From: an uncultured Caryophanales bacterium
GTDB lineage: Bacteria; Bacillota_I; Bacilli_A; RFN20; CAG-449
NCBI GenBank assembly: GCA_945929875.1
Contig: CAMEOO010000009.1
Location: 1-36,356 of the forward strand
DNA length: 36,356 nt
Reading direction: 5' to 3'
Both the position numbers and the translations under genes were made by a program. Shown here piece after piece: positions 1 through 7,486 of the stretch (position 1 is the stretch's first letter; the number at the start of each line of letters is the position of its first letter). Below the pieces are notes generated by a model that was not told where the DNA came from, did no database searches, and was given only the letters and a program-made list of their open reading frames with translations.

Positions 1-161
1 TATTAAAGAATCGTCATATGCCTGAAGAAGTAAAAGAAGAAGTTGTAGAAACTAAAGTTGTCGAAGAAGTAAATCCAGAGAATATCTTGATTAATGAAAG
101 GACAATAAACAACCCTTCTATTGAAGAGAAGCCTGAATCTGAAGAAGATAAAAAGGATTAA
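1..161 (+). CDS. C-terminal end of an unidentified protein (5' truncated)
   Basis: The frame is open from position 3 to a TAA at 159-161, followed at once by a second TAA. It encodes about 52 residues of very charged, low-complexity tail rich in Glu, Lys and Val, with repeated EE/KEE clusters. No domain can be recognised. In Bacilli the gene upstream of dusB-lysS is often ftsH or a neighbour, and FtsH proteins can carry acidic tails, so an FtsH C-terminus is possible; this is a guess from synteny only. A terminator follows at 212-252, so this gene ends its own transcription unit. Confidence 0.55.
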   Translation, partial: LKNRHMPEEVKEEVVETKVVEEVNPENILINERTINNPSIEEKPESEEDKKD

Positions 162-211
162 TAAAAGTTCTCTTAGTCTTTTCAGTAGTAGATTAATATA
201 ATCAAAAAAAG

Positions 212-252
212 CTTCATTTTTTGAGTGAAAGTCTCAATAATGAAGTTTTTTT
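212..252 (+). terminator. Rho-independent terminator
   Basis: CTTCATTTTTTGAG (212-225) pairs with CTCAATAATGAAG (233-245) with one bulge, around a 7-nt loop. A run of seven T follows (246-252). It separates the truncated first gene from the HAD hydrolase. Confidence 0.8.
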
Positions 253-300
253 ATTAAACTTTATATTTATGTTATACTTTAAAAGCAAAGGATAGGATTA

Positions 301-924
301 GTGAAAGATATGAAAGCTAAATGGGTTTTCTTCGATATGGGATCTACTCTTGTAGATGAAAATGAGTGTTATGAAGTTAGGTTTAAAGAGACAACAAAAA
401 ATACTAACATATTTTATGAAGAATTTGTTGATAAATTCTTAGAAATGAAAATGAATAATATTTATTATCCTGATAAAAAAACAGCAGAGTATTTTCACTT
501 AGAATTAGCTCCTTTTTCTAGCGAGCATGAAAAATTATTTAAGGAAGTTAATGAAGTATTAGAGTATTTATCTAAAAAGAAATATAAACTAGGAATAATC
601 GCCAATCAAAACAAAGGATTAAAAGAAAGATTAAAGGAGTTTGGGATTTTACATTATTTTGACTTAATAATCTCTTCTTTTGAAAGTGGAATTAGTAAGC
701 CCGATAAACAAATATTCCTTCTTGCTTTGAAAAAAGCAAACTGTTTGCCAAGAGAGGCTTTTATGGTGGGAGATAGATTAGATAATGATATAATTCCTGC
801 AAAAGAAATAAAAATGAATACTATATTAATTAGGCAAGGTATGTATAAAGATTACGTTATTCCTAGTGAAGATAAGCCAACATATGTGATTGATAATCTA
901 TTGGATCTAAAAAATATTTTATAA
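301..924 (+). CDS. HAD superfamily hydrolase (IA-like phosphatase)
   Basis: A 207-residue cytoplasmic HAD-fold hydrolase, probably a small-molecule phosphatase of unknown substrate. Motif I is FDMGSTL near residue 11 and supplies the nucleophilic Asp. The usual second Asp of DxD is Gly here, a variant seen in a HAD subgroup. A helical cap follows, then motif II around GIIANQ, the motif III lysine in SKPD, and motif IV GDRLDND. The start is GTG at 301 with AAAGGA at 287-292 eight bases upstream; ATG at 310 is an alternative. It precedes dusB by 57 bp in the same direction and may share its transcript. The fold assignment is firm; the substrate cannot be told. Confidence 0.85.
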   Translation: MKDMKAKWVFFDMGSTLVDENECYEVRFKETTKNTNIFYEEFVDKFLEMKMNNIYYPDKKTAEYFHLELAPFSSEHEKLFKEVNEVLEYLSKKKYKLGIIANQNKGLKERLKEFGILHYFDLIISSFESGISKPDKQIFLLALKKANCLPREAFMVGDRLDNDIIPAKEIKMNTILIRQGMYKDYVIPSEDKPTYVIDNLLDLKNIL

Positions 925-981
925 ATTTGTATGTTATTTTTCTTTTTTATATGAGAAACTATATAAGAAAAAGGTGGAAAG

Positions 982-1968
982 ATGAAAGAAATATATATTA
1001 AAAATCTAAAAATAGAAACCCCAATTATTCTTGCCCCTATGGCGGGTATTACCAACTTCGCATATAGAAGGCTTTTGAAAGAATATTCCTGCCCTCTTGT
1101 AGAAACAGAGATGGTTTCTGACTTTGCTCTTTTTTATGGAAATAAAGAAACGATTAACATGTTAAAAACCGATGAAAGCGAACATCCCTTAAGCGTTCAA
1201 CTTTTTGGAGGATCAAAAGAATCTTTAGTTAAAGGAGCGAAAGTGTTATTTTCTTTAGGCGGATTTGAAATATTAGATATTAATTTAGGTTGTCCAGTCA
1301 ATAAAGTAGTTAAAGAAAACGCTGGATCTAGTTGGCTAAAAAATAGTAGGCAAGAAGAACTATATGAGGCGATAAAGGCTGTTGTAGATATTTCTCCAGT
1401 TCCTGTTACTTGTAAGATAAGGCTTGGTTGGGATGAAGAATCAATCAACGTAGTTTCTATTTGTAAAATATTAGAAAGCGCTGGGGTAAGCATGATTAGT
1501 ATTCACGCTCGAACTAGATCGATGATGTATTCCGGTACGCCTAAGTATGAATATATAAAACTAGCAAAACAAAGCGTAAATATTCCCATTATTGCAAATG
1601 GAGATATCGACTCTTTAGAAAAAGCCAAGGAAGTGTTAGATATTACTTCTGTAGATGGGTTAATGATTGGAAGAGGGGCTCTTGGAAACCCTAATCTAAT
1701 TAGGCAGCTAGTAACTTATTTTTCCACTGGAGGAATTATAAAAGATTCTACTTTAATAGAAAGAGTGGAAGCTTTAAAAAAGCACTTTTTATATTTAGAA
1801 GAATTAAAAGGAGAATATAAGGCCATATCTGAAATGAGAGGCTTATCTTCTCATTATTTAAAAGGATTTAATGATACAAAAAAATATCGAGTAAAATTTA
1901 CTACTATGAATTCAAAAAGTCAGTTTCTTGATATCTGCCAAGAGATATTGGCTAATTTGAAGCAATAA
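982..1968 (+). CDS. dusB: tRNA-dihydrouridine synthase (DusB family)
   Basis: An FMN-dependent TIM-barrel enzyme that reduces uridine to dihydrouridine in the tRNA D-loop, using NADPH. The N-terminus has the family signature APMAGITNFAYRRL. The catalytic cysteine lies in NLGCPV (about Cys104), the substrate lysine in CKIRLGWD, and FMN phosphate contacts in ANGDI and IGRGALGNP. Its 328 residues match the family's usual length. AAGGTGG at 971-977 sets the ATG at 982. In Bacillus dusB (yacF) also directly precedes lysS, which supports the name. No defect is seen. Confidence 0.95.
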   Translation: MKEIYIKNLKIETPIILAPMAGITNFAYRRLLKEYSCPLVETEMVSDFALFYGNKETINMLKTDESEHPLSVQLFGGSKESLVKGAKVLFSLGGFEILDINLGCPVNKVVKENAGSSWLKNSRQEELYEAIKAVVDISPVPVTCKIRLGWDEESINVVSICKILESAGVSMISIHARTRSMMYSGTPKYEYIKLAKQSVNIPIIANGDIDSLEKAKEVLDITSVDGLMIGRGALGNPNLIRQLVTYFSTGGIIKDSTLIERVEALKKHFLYLEELKGEYKAISEMRGLSSHYLKGFNDTKKYRVKFTTMNSKSQFLDICQEILANLKQ

Positions 1969-2105
1969 GCTCTAATGCTTGTATAAATACAAAAGACCTC
2001 GAGTTTCATTGTTCAAGTGGTTTATTTTGCTTTTTCACTAACTAAAAAATTTAAGAAATCACCTAAAATATTAATAAATATGCTAGATATAGAAGATAAT
2101 TAGAG

Positions 2106-2134
2106 TTGCTTGTGTTATTATTTTTTAGTAAAAT
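2106..2134 (+). promoter_or_regulatory. lysS promoter (sigma-A type)
   Basis: TTGCTT (2106-2111), a 17-nt spacer, and TAAAAT (2129-2134). This would give a leader of about 25 nt carrying the ribosome binding site AAGG at 2156-2159. The rest of the dusB-lysS gap has no T-box signature. Confidence 0.6.
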
Positions 2135-2165
2135 AATAAATGGCTTTTGAGAAAGAAGGTATCAT

Positions 2166-3668
2166 ATGCAAGAAAAATTATCAGATCAAGAAATAGTAAG
2201 ACGTCAAAAAGTTGAAAAATTGAAAGAGTTAGGAATAGATCCTTTTGGTCAAGCTTATGACAGAAGCGATTATTCGACTGATATTAGAAAAAAGGTAGAA
2301 GGAAAAACTCACGAAGAAGTAGAAGCATTAGACTTACATGTTTCTATCGCAGGTAGAATCATGTTTATCCGTAAAATGGGTAAGGCTAGTTTCTTTTCTA
2401 TCCAAGATATCAAAGGAAAACAACAAGTATACATTTCTATTAATGATGTAGGTGAAGACACCTATGCATTGTTTAAAATGGCTGATGTTGGAGATATAGT
2501 TGGAGTAAAAGGAAAAGTTATGTTGACTCAAACTGGTGAACCAACAGTTAAATGTTTTGAGTATACTCACTTAACTAAAGCTTTAAGACCTCTTCCAGAA
2601 AAGTTCCATGGATTAACCGATAAAGAAGAAAGATATAGAAGAAGATATGTCGATTTAATCATGAATGAAGAAGCTAAAAGAATTGCTCTTACTAGACCAA
2701 AAGTTATTCGCGCAGTTCAAGAATATTGCGATAGTTTAGGCTTTGTCGAAGTTGAAACTCCAGTTTTACAACCTATTCAAGGTGGCGCTAGCGCAAGACC
2801 ATTTATCACTCATCACAATGCTTTAGATAGAGATTTTTATTTGAGAATCGCTACTGAATTACCACTTAAGAGATTAATCGTCGGTGGACTTGAAAAAGTT
2901 TATGAAATAGGTAGATTATTTAGAAATGAAGGTATGGATTTGTCGCATAATCCTGAATTTACCACGATAGAATTATATGAAGCCTATGGCGATTTATCTT
3001 CTATGATGAGAATTACTGAAGGTATGATTAGATATGCCGCAGAAAAAGTTGCTGGCAAAACAGAGTTTATCAATATCTTTGATCCTGAAGCAGAAAAGAT
3101 TGATATTTCTAAGCCATTTAAAGTAGTAACGATGTGCGATATGATTAAGCAAGAAACTGGTATTGATTTTAAGGCTAACAACTATACTTTAGAGGAAGCA
3201 AAAGAACTAGCAAAACAACATGGAGTGGAAGTAGAAAAACATTTTACTACCGGTCATATAATCAATGCTTTCTTTGAAAAATTCTGCGAAGATAAATTAA
3301 TTCAACCAACCTTCTTATGCGGTCATCCAGTAGAAATTTCTCCATTGACTAAAATCGATCCAGAAGATAATAGATTTGTTCAAAGATTTGAATTGTACAT
3401 CGGAGGGCATGAATTCGCTAACGCGTATACAGAATTAAATGATCCTATTGAACAAAAAAATAGATTCTTAGAGCAATTAAAAGAAAAAGATGCGGGAAAC
3501 GCTGAAGCTAACGATATGGATGTCGACTTTGTGGAAGCTCTAGAATATGGTATGCCTCCTTGTGGAGGAGTTGGTATGGGAATCGATCGACTTGTAATGT
3601 TTATAACTGAACAAGTTTCTATTAGAGAAGTATTATTGTTCCCTACGATGAAACCACTCTTAGACTAA
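2166..3668 (+). CDS. lysS: Lysyl-tRNA synthetase, class II
   Basis: Charges tRNA-Lys with lysine, an essential cytoplasmic step of translation. The 500 residues show an N-terminal OB-fold anticodon-binding domain (about 60-150) and then the class II core: YRRRYVDLIMN, motif 2 around FRNEGMDLSHNPEFT, and motif 3 near the C-terminus containing GIDRLVMF. Length matches bacterial LysRS2. The start at ATG 2166 has GAAAGAAGGT just upstream. It has its own promoter (2106-2134) and terminator (3728-3768), so it appears monocistronic. Unlike in Bacillus, ctsR-mcsA-mcsB-clpC does not follow; the window's clpC lies 8 kb away without those partners. Confidence 0.98.
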   Translation: MQEKLSDQEIVRRQKVEKLKELGIDPFGQAYDRSDYSTDIRKKVEGKTHEEVEALDLHVSIAGRIMFIRKMGKASFFSIQDIKGKQQVYISINDVGEDTYALFKMADVGDIVGVKGKVMLTQTGEPTVKCFEYTHLTKALRPLPEKFHGLTDKEERYRRRYVDLIMNEEAKRIALTRPKVIRAVQEYCDSLGFVEVETPVLQPIQGGASARPFITHHNALDRDFYLRIATELPLKRLIVGGLEKVYEIGRLFRNEGMDLSHNPEFTTIELYEAYGDLSSMMRITEGMIRYAAEKVAGKTEFINIFDPEAEKIDISKPFKVVTMCDMIKQETGIDFKANNYTLEEAKELAKQHGVEVEKHFTTGHIINAFFEKFCEDKLIQPTFLCGHPVEISPLTKIDPEDNRFVQRFELYIGGHEFANAYTELNDPIEQKNRFLEQLKEKDAGNAEANDMDVDFVEALEYGMPPCGGVGMGIDRLVMFITEQVSIREVLLFPTMKPLLD

Positions 3669-3727
3669 AACAATTAATCAAAACACAGCAATATTAATTT
3701 AAAGATATAGCTAAATAAGTTTCATAT

Positions 3728-3768
3728 GCTCGAATTGAATTAAAAATTATTCATTTCGAGCTTTTTTT
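3728..3768 (+). terminator. lysS terminator
   Basis: GCTCGAATTGAAT (3728-3740) pairs with ATTCATTTCGAGC (3749-3761) with one mismatch, followed by seven T (3762-3768). Confidence 0.85.
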
Positions 3769-3837
3769 GCTTTAAAAAAAGAACTTTTCGAATGCACTAT
3801 AATGAGTATTACCGGTGAATGAACCATCTTGATATTG

Positions 3838-3855
3838 GTTATCATATATGATAAC
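3838..3855. promoter_or_regulatory. 18-bp perfect palindrome, candidate operator of the HTH gene
   Basis: GTTATCATATATGATAAC reads the same on both strands. It lies 30 bp before the GTG start of the HTH gene and just 3' of a possible -35 (TTGATA, 3829-3834). Auto-repression by the adjacent HipB-like protein is the natural inference; nothing shows binding. Confidence 0.55.
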
Positions 3856-3884
3856 ACAATACCAAAAGAAAATGGTGATTGTTT

Positions 3885-4400
3885 GTGAAAGATAAAGAAA
3901 TCCTGTCTGCAAGACAAAGTATTATAAAAAAATTTACGAATGCAAGACTTGAAAAAGGATTGACGCAAGAACAACTTGCAAGACTTATCTGTACGAAACG
4001 ATCTAACATTTGCCGTATTGAAAGCGGAACACAAAATCTCTCTCTTGATATGATGTTACGGATTGCTGAAGCGCTTGAAAAAGACATCAGTATTATTCTC
4101 AAAGAAAGGAGTAAAACTAAGGCGAATGTATACAGCCTTCGCCTGTATGACGAGGATTTGATTACTTTTTCTCTTGAAGAAAAAGAACTAGAAGGCTTAA
4201 AAACGAATATCCTTTATTCCAATACACAAAAAGCCCAGCTTCGCCATTTGATTGGGTTCCACTTTAAGCGCCATCCTTCACTTAATCTTCCTGAAGAACG
4301 GCTGATAGCTATTGAGAAGCAAATAAATGATCGGGTTATGGAACTACTTGCTATTCCGTCCTACAGAAAAGTAAAACAAAAAAACGAACTTACAAAATAA
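3885..4400 (+). CDS. HipB-like HTH protein fused to HipA-like remnants
   Basis: Residues about 8-70 are a clear XRE helix-turn-helix (LTQEQLARLICTKRSNICRIE core), as in HipB antitoxins. From about residue 80, YSLRLYDEDLITFSLEEKEL resembles, from memory, the N-terminus of HipA-like kinases encoded beside such HTH genes. The text then jumps to a charged tail (HPSLNLPEERL) that resembles the end of such kinases. I infer an internal deletion that joined antitoxin, kinase start and kinase end. The start is GTG 3885, with ATGGTGAT at 3872-3879; TTG 3879 is less likely. Codon use (CTT, CGC, CGG, ACG) differs from the neighbours and suggests transfer. HTH is firm; the HipA origin is moderate. Confidence 0.7.
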   Translation: MKDKEILSARQSIIKKFTNARLEKGLTQEQLARLICTKRSNICRIESGTQNLSLDMMLRIAEALEKDISIILKERSKTKANVYSLRLYDEDLITFSLEEKELEGLKTNILYSNTQKAQLRHLIGFHFKRHPSLNLPEERLIAIEKQINDRVMELLAIPSYRKVKQKNELTK

Positions 4401-4417
4401 TATCTAAAACAATATTT

Positions 4418-4454
4418 AGCCGCTTTATTTATTCTAAAAACCATGCGGCTTTTT
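4418..4454 (+). terminator. Terminator after the HTH gene
   Basis: AGCCGC (4418-4423) pairs with GCGGCT (4445-4450) across a 21-nt loop, followed by a short T run. The stem is modest but GC-rich for this genome. Confidence 0.6.
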
Positions 4455-4615
4455 GTTTCAAAAAGAAAAGTGTTTCATAATCAATGAACTAGACAGCAAG
4501 CTAATTATGAAAAGACATAGAAATAATATTATGAGAAAGTCATAAAAGTGATACTTTGATGTTTTTGAAATGTTGGGAAACCGCGCTATTTATGACGTTT
4601 TTATAAAAGTAGGCA

Positions 4616-4636
4616 CGATATTTAGTATAAATATCG
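4616..4636. repeat. Perfect 9-bp inverted repeat with 3-nt centre
   Basis: CGATATTTA (4616-4624), GTA, TAAATATCG (4628-4636). It lies 13 bp upstream of the -35 of the next promoter, where a regulator could bind. No T run follows, so it is not a terminator. Confidence 0.5.
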
Positions 4637-4648
4637 AAAAAGGCTATT

Positions 4649-4676
4649 TTGGAAAATGTAAATAATATGTTAAAAT
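4649..4676 (+). promoter_or_regulatory. Promoter of the GlmU-like gene, with leader hairpin
   Basis: TTGGAA (4649-4654), 16-nt spacer, TAAAAT (4671-4676). The transcript would carry about 93 nt of leader. A hairpin forms within it: AAGGTAAAAGA (4683-4693) with TCTTTTCCTT (4703-4712), one bulge. Confidence 0.5.
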
Positions 4677-4775
4677 CGCAGGAAGGTAAAAGAAAGAGAT
4701 TATCTTTTCCTTTTAGTGGTTATAATTATGCTTAAAATGTGTGCTTATTTTTTTAGTAATTAAATATTATTTAGT

Positions 4776-5336
4776 ATGGATAAACTATGCATTGGGAATA
4801 ACACATATATAGATAGTTCGTGTAAATTAAGTGGTAATATAGTTATTGGTAATAATTGTATTATTGGACCTTTTAATGTTTTAAAAAATGTTACTATCGG
4901 TGATAACAATGATATTACTAGCTCTTATATTGAAGATAGTAAGATAGAAAGTAATTGCGATATTGGTCCTTTTTCTCATATTAGAAATAATTCTTTAATA
5001 ATGTCTAATTGTCGAATTGGTAATTACGTAGAAATAAAAAATAGCATTTTACATTCAGGGGTAAAATGCGCTCATTTATCTTATATTGGGGATTGTGAAA
5101 TAGGTGAGAAAACCAATATTGGATGTGGAGTAATTACCGCGAATTACGATGGAAAAAAGAAACATCATACTAAAATTGGTAGTTCTTGTTTTATTGGTTG
5201 TAACAGCGTTTTAATCGCGCCTCTTGAAATAAAAGATAATTCCTTTATCGCTGCAGGAACAGTTGTTACTTCTTCTTTAGAAAAGAATTCTTTTGCCATC
5301 AGTAGAACAAAGCTAGAAATCAAAGAAAGAAAATAG
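4776..5336 (+). CDS. Stand-alone GlmU-type N-acetyltransferase domain (left-handed beta-helix)
   Basis: The 186 residues are hexapeptide repeats matching only the C-terminal half of GlmU, which acetylates glucosamine-1-phosphate with acetyl-CoA. Active-site landmarks are kept: the Arg in HIRNNS, the Lys in NYVEIKNS, His and Tyr in AHLSYIGD, and NYDGKKK. It ends in AISR like GlmU. The N-terminal uridylyltransferase domain of the usual roughly 450-residue enzyme is absent. The ATG at 4776 has no Shine-Dalgarno sequence. Either this lineage uses a split enzyme or an upstream rearrangement cut the gene at the domain border. GlmU homology is firm; whether it is functional is open. Confidence 0.8.
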   Translation: MDKLCIGNNTYIDSSCKLSGNIVIGNNCIIGPFNVLKNVTIGDNNDITSSYIEDSKIESNCDIGPFSHIRNNSLIMSNCRIGNYVEIKNSILHSGVKCAHLSYIGDCEIGEKTNIGCGVITANYDGKKKHHTKIGSSCFIGCNSVLIAPLEIKDNSFIAAGTVVTSSLEKNSFAISRTKLEIKERK

Positions 5337-5338
5337 AT

Positions 5339-5378
5339 GAATAAACAATTATTTAAGTTTTGTTTATTATTCGTATTT
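5339..5378 (+). terminator. Weak terminator after the GlmU-like gene
   Basis: GAATAAACAA (5339-5348) pairs with TTGTTTATTATTC (5360-5372) with a 3-nt bulge, followed by a mixed T-rich stretch. Stability is low. Confidence 0.35.
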
Positions 5379-5419
5379 TATTAATAATAAAAAAATTAAA
5401 ATAAAAGGAAAAAGACAAA

Positions 5420-5446
5420 TTAGCACTCTAGTGTTGACTTTGCTAA
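5420..5446 (+). promoter_or_regulatory. CIRCE-like HrcA operator at the htpG promoter
   Basis: The left arm TTAGCACTC (5420-5428) matches the CIRCE consensus exactly. The spacer is exactly 9 nt. The right arm CTTTGCTAA (5438-5446) matches GAGTGCTAA at 6 of 9 positions. It overlaps the -35 box. Repression by HrcA is inferred from the motif. Confidence 0.65.
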
Positions 5447-5461
5447 AAAATGTACTATACT
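5434..5461 (+). promoter_or_regulatory. htpG promoter
   Basis: TTGACT (5434-5439), 16-nt spacer, TATACT (5456-5461). The -35 lies inside the CIRCE-like element, a good arrangement for repression. Confidence 0.7.
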
Positions 5462-5503
5462 TATAATTAATGCGTAAAAATTGCAGAAAAGGAGGACTTA
5501 ATT

Positions 5504-7432
5504 ATGGCTTCTAATGTCGAAACCAAAGAATTTAAAACTGAATCAAAAAGACTATTAGACTTAATGATTCATTCTATTTATACAAATAAAGAAATATTTT
5601 TAAGAGAATTAATTTCAAATGCAAGCGATGCGATCGATAAATATCACTATTTATCCTTATCTGATGAAAGACTAGATAAAGGTAAAGAATTTGAAATAAG
5701 AATTACCCCAGATTCAAAAGAAAGAACAATATCTATTGAGGATAATGGTATTGGGATGACTTATGATGAGATCAATAATAATCTTGGTACTATCGCTTCT
5801 TCTGGTTCAGCGGAATTTATTAAGAAAATGCAACAAGCTCAAGAAGAAAATAAAGAAATTGACATCATTGGTCAATTTGGTGTTGGCTTTTATTCTTCTT
5901 TCATGGTAGCAAAAAATGTAGTTGTGGAAACTAAATCGCCTTTTAGTGATAAAGCTTATCGTTTTACAAGTACTGGAGAAGATAGTTATACCATTGAAGA
6001 AATTGATAAAGAAGAAAATGGCACAAAGATTACTTTATATTTAAGAGATGACTCTGAAGAAGATAATTACAGCGAGTTCTTAGAAACTTATGAAATTGAA
6101 TCTTTAGTGAAAAAATATTCAGACTATATCCGTTATCCTATTAAGATGAAAGTCACTACTTCAGTTAATGATGTCGATGAAGAAGGAAAAGAAATCGAAG
6201 ATAAATATCACGATGTAGTAGAAGATAAGACATTAAACTCTATGCTTCCTTTATGGAAAAGAAATAAAAATGAAGTTACTACTGAAGAATTAAATGAATT
6301 CTATAAGAGTAAATTCCACGATTCGGAAGATCCTCTTATTGCAACCTTTGTTAATGTAGAAGGAAATATTTCTTATAATGCATTGTTATTTATTCCTAAA
6401 AAAGCACCTTATGATCTATATTCAGAAAAATATGAAAAAGGTCTTCAATTATATACAAAAGGCGTCTTTATCATGGAGAAATGTAAAGATTTAATTCCTG
6501 ATTATTTAAAGTTTGTTAAAGGATTAGTTGATTCTTCTGATCTATCTTTAAATATTTCAAGAGAAATCCTTCAACAAAATAGCGAATTAAAGAAAATTGC
6601 TACTTCGGTAGAAAAGAAGATAGTTAAAGAACTTGAATCTTTAAAAGAAAATGATTTTGAAAAATATCAAGAATTCTTTAAAACTTATGGATCTCACATT
6701 AAATGGGGAATCTATGAAAACTATGGAATGAAGAAAGACCTTCTACAAGATTTATTAATTTATAATTCCATAAATCAAGATAAAATGATTAGCTTAAAAG
6801 AATATAAAGAGCAAATGAAAGAAGGTCAAAAAGCAATCTATTACGCTTCTGGTAAAGATAAAGCAGCAATCATCAATCTTCCTCAAATGGATGCGATGAA
6901 GAAACATGGATATGATGTTTTAATTCTTACTGATGACATCGATGAATTTACTTTAACTATTTTACATGATTATGATAAAGTTGAATTTAAATCAATAACC
7001 GATGAAACATTAGATTTAACTAGTGAAGAAGAAAAGAGCAAAGTTGAAGAACTTAAGAAAGAACATGAATCTTTATTAAATCGTATAAAGGAAGCATTAA
7101 ATGGTAAAGTAGATGATGTAAGACTATCTACTCGTTTAGTTGATTCTCCTGTGTGTCTTGCTTCTTCTGAAGGCTTATCATTTGAAATGGAAAAAGTATT
7201 AAATAATATGCCTAATTCTGAAAATGTAAAAGCGGGAAGAATACTAGAATTAAATCCTAATCACGATTTATTAAAAGCTATTAATAAAGTATATGAAGAT
7301 GATCCAAGCGTAGTTGATAAATATGCAGAACTATTATTTGATCAAGCTTTATTAATTGAAGGACTACCTCTTGAAAATCCTTCTGAATTCTCTAAGAATA
7401 TGTGTGATTTGATGATTAGATCCGCAAAATAA
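5504..7432 (+). CDS. htpG: Chaperone HtpG (Hsp90 family)
   Basis: A cytosolic ATP-dependent chaperone that works as a dimer. The N-terminal GHKL ATPase domain has the magnesium/ATP motif SNASDAIDK (near residues 36-44), DNGIGMT, and the lid motif GQFGVGFYSSF. The middle domain carries the conserved arginine in NISREILQQN. A C-terminal dimerisation domain completes 642 residues, close to the family norm. AAAAGGAGG at 5487-5495 fixes ATG 5504. It appears monocistronic, from a heat-shock type promoter (CIRCE-like element at 5420-5446) to a strong hairpin at 7444-7473. In Bacillus subtilis htpG is not CIRCE-controlled, so control here would differ. Confidence 0.97.
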   Translation: MASNVETKEFKTESKRLLDLMIHSIYTNKEIFLRELISNASDAIDKYHYLSLSDERLDKGKEFEIRITPDSKERTISIEDNGIGMTYDEINNNLGTIASSGSAEFIKKMQQAQEENKEIDIIGQFGVGFYSSFMVAKNVVVETKSPFSDKAYRFTSTGEDSYTIEEIDKEENGTKITLYLRDDSEEDNYSEFLETYEIESLVKKYSDYIRYPIKMKVTTSVNDVDEEGKEIEDKYHDVVEDKTLNSMLPLWKRNKNEVTTEELNEFYKSKFHDSEDPLIATFVNVEGNISYNALLFIPKKAPYDLYSEKYEKGLQLYTKGVFIMEKCKDLIPDYLKFVKGLVDSSDLSLNISREILQQNSELKKIATSVEKKIVKELESLKENDFEKYQEFFKTYGSHIKWGIYENYGMKKDLLQDLLIYNSINQDKMISLKEYKEQMKEGQKAIYYASGKDKAAIINLPQMDAMKKHGYDVLILTDDIDEFTLTILHDYDKVEFKSITDETLDLTSEEEKSKVEELKKEHESLLNRIKEALNGKVDDVRLSTRLVDSPVCLASSEGLSFEMEKVLNNMPNSENVKAGRILELNPNHDLLKAINKVYEDDPSVVDKYAELLFDQALLIEGLPLENPSEFSKNMCDLMIRSAK

Positions 7433-7443
7433 AGCATTATATT

Positions 7444-7473
7444 AAAAAAAGGAGTGGGTTTCCACTCCTTTTT
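7444..7473. terminator. Bidirectional terminator between htpG and the acyltransferase
   Basis: GGAGTGG (7451-7457), loop GTTT, CCACTCC (7462-7468), flanked by A7 on the left and T5 on the right. It can end transcription from both convergent units. Confidence 0.9.
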
Positions 7474-7486
7474 ATAAGCATTTGTT

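Larger units (their letters stand above)
4401..4775. other. 375-bp stretch without a gene between the HTH gene and the GlmU-like gene
   Basis: No coding frame of note. It holds the terminator at 4418-4454, a perfect inverted repeat at 4616-4636, a promoter at 4649-4676 and a leader hairpin at 4683-4712. I looked for remnants of the missing GlmU uridylyltransferase domain in frame with 4776 and found none; that frame is closed by TAA at 4761-4763. The stretch may be the right edge of a transferred segment. Confidence 0.6.

Noticed and set aside
852-1055. 67-codon minus-strand open frame between the HAD gene and dusB
   Set aside because: It overlaps the ends of two well-supported genes in antisense and shows no coding signature.
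1969-2165. T-box riboswitch before lysS
   Set aside because: No TGGNACC-type T-box sequence or antiterminator is visible, and a good promoter lies only about 30 bp before the start codon.
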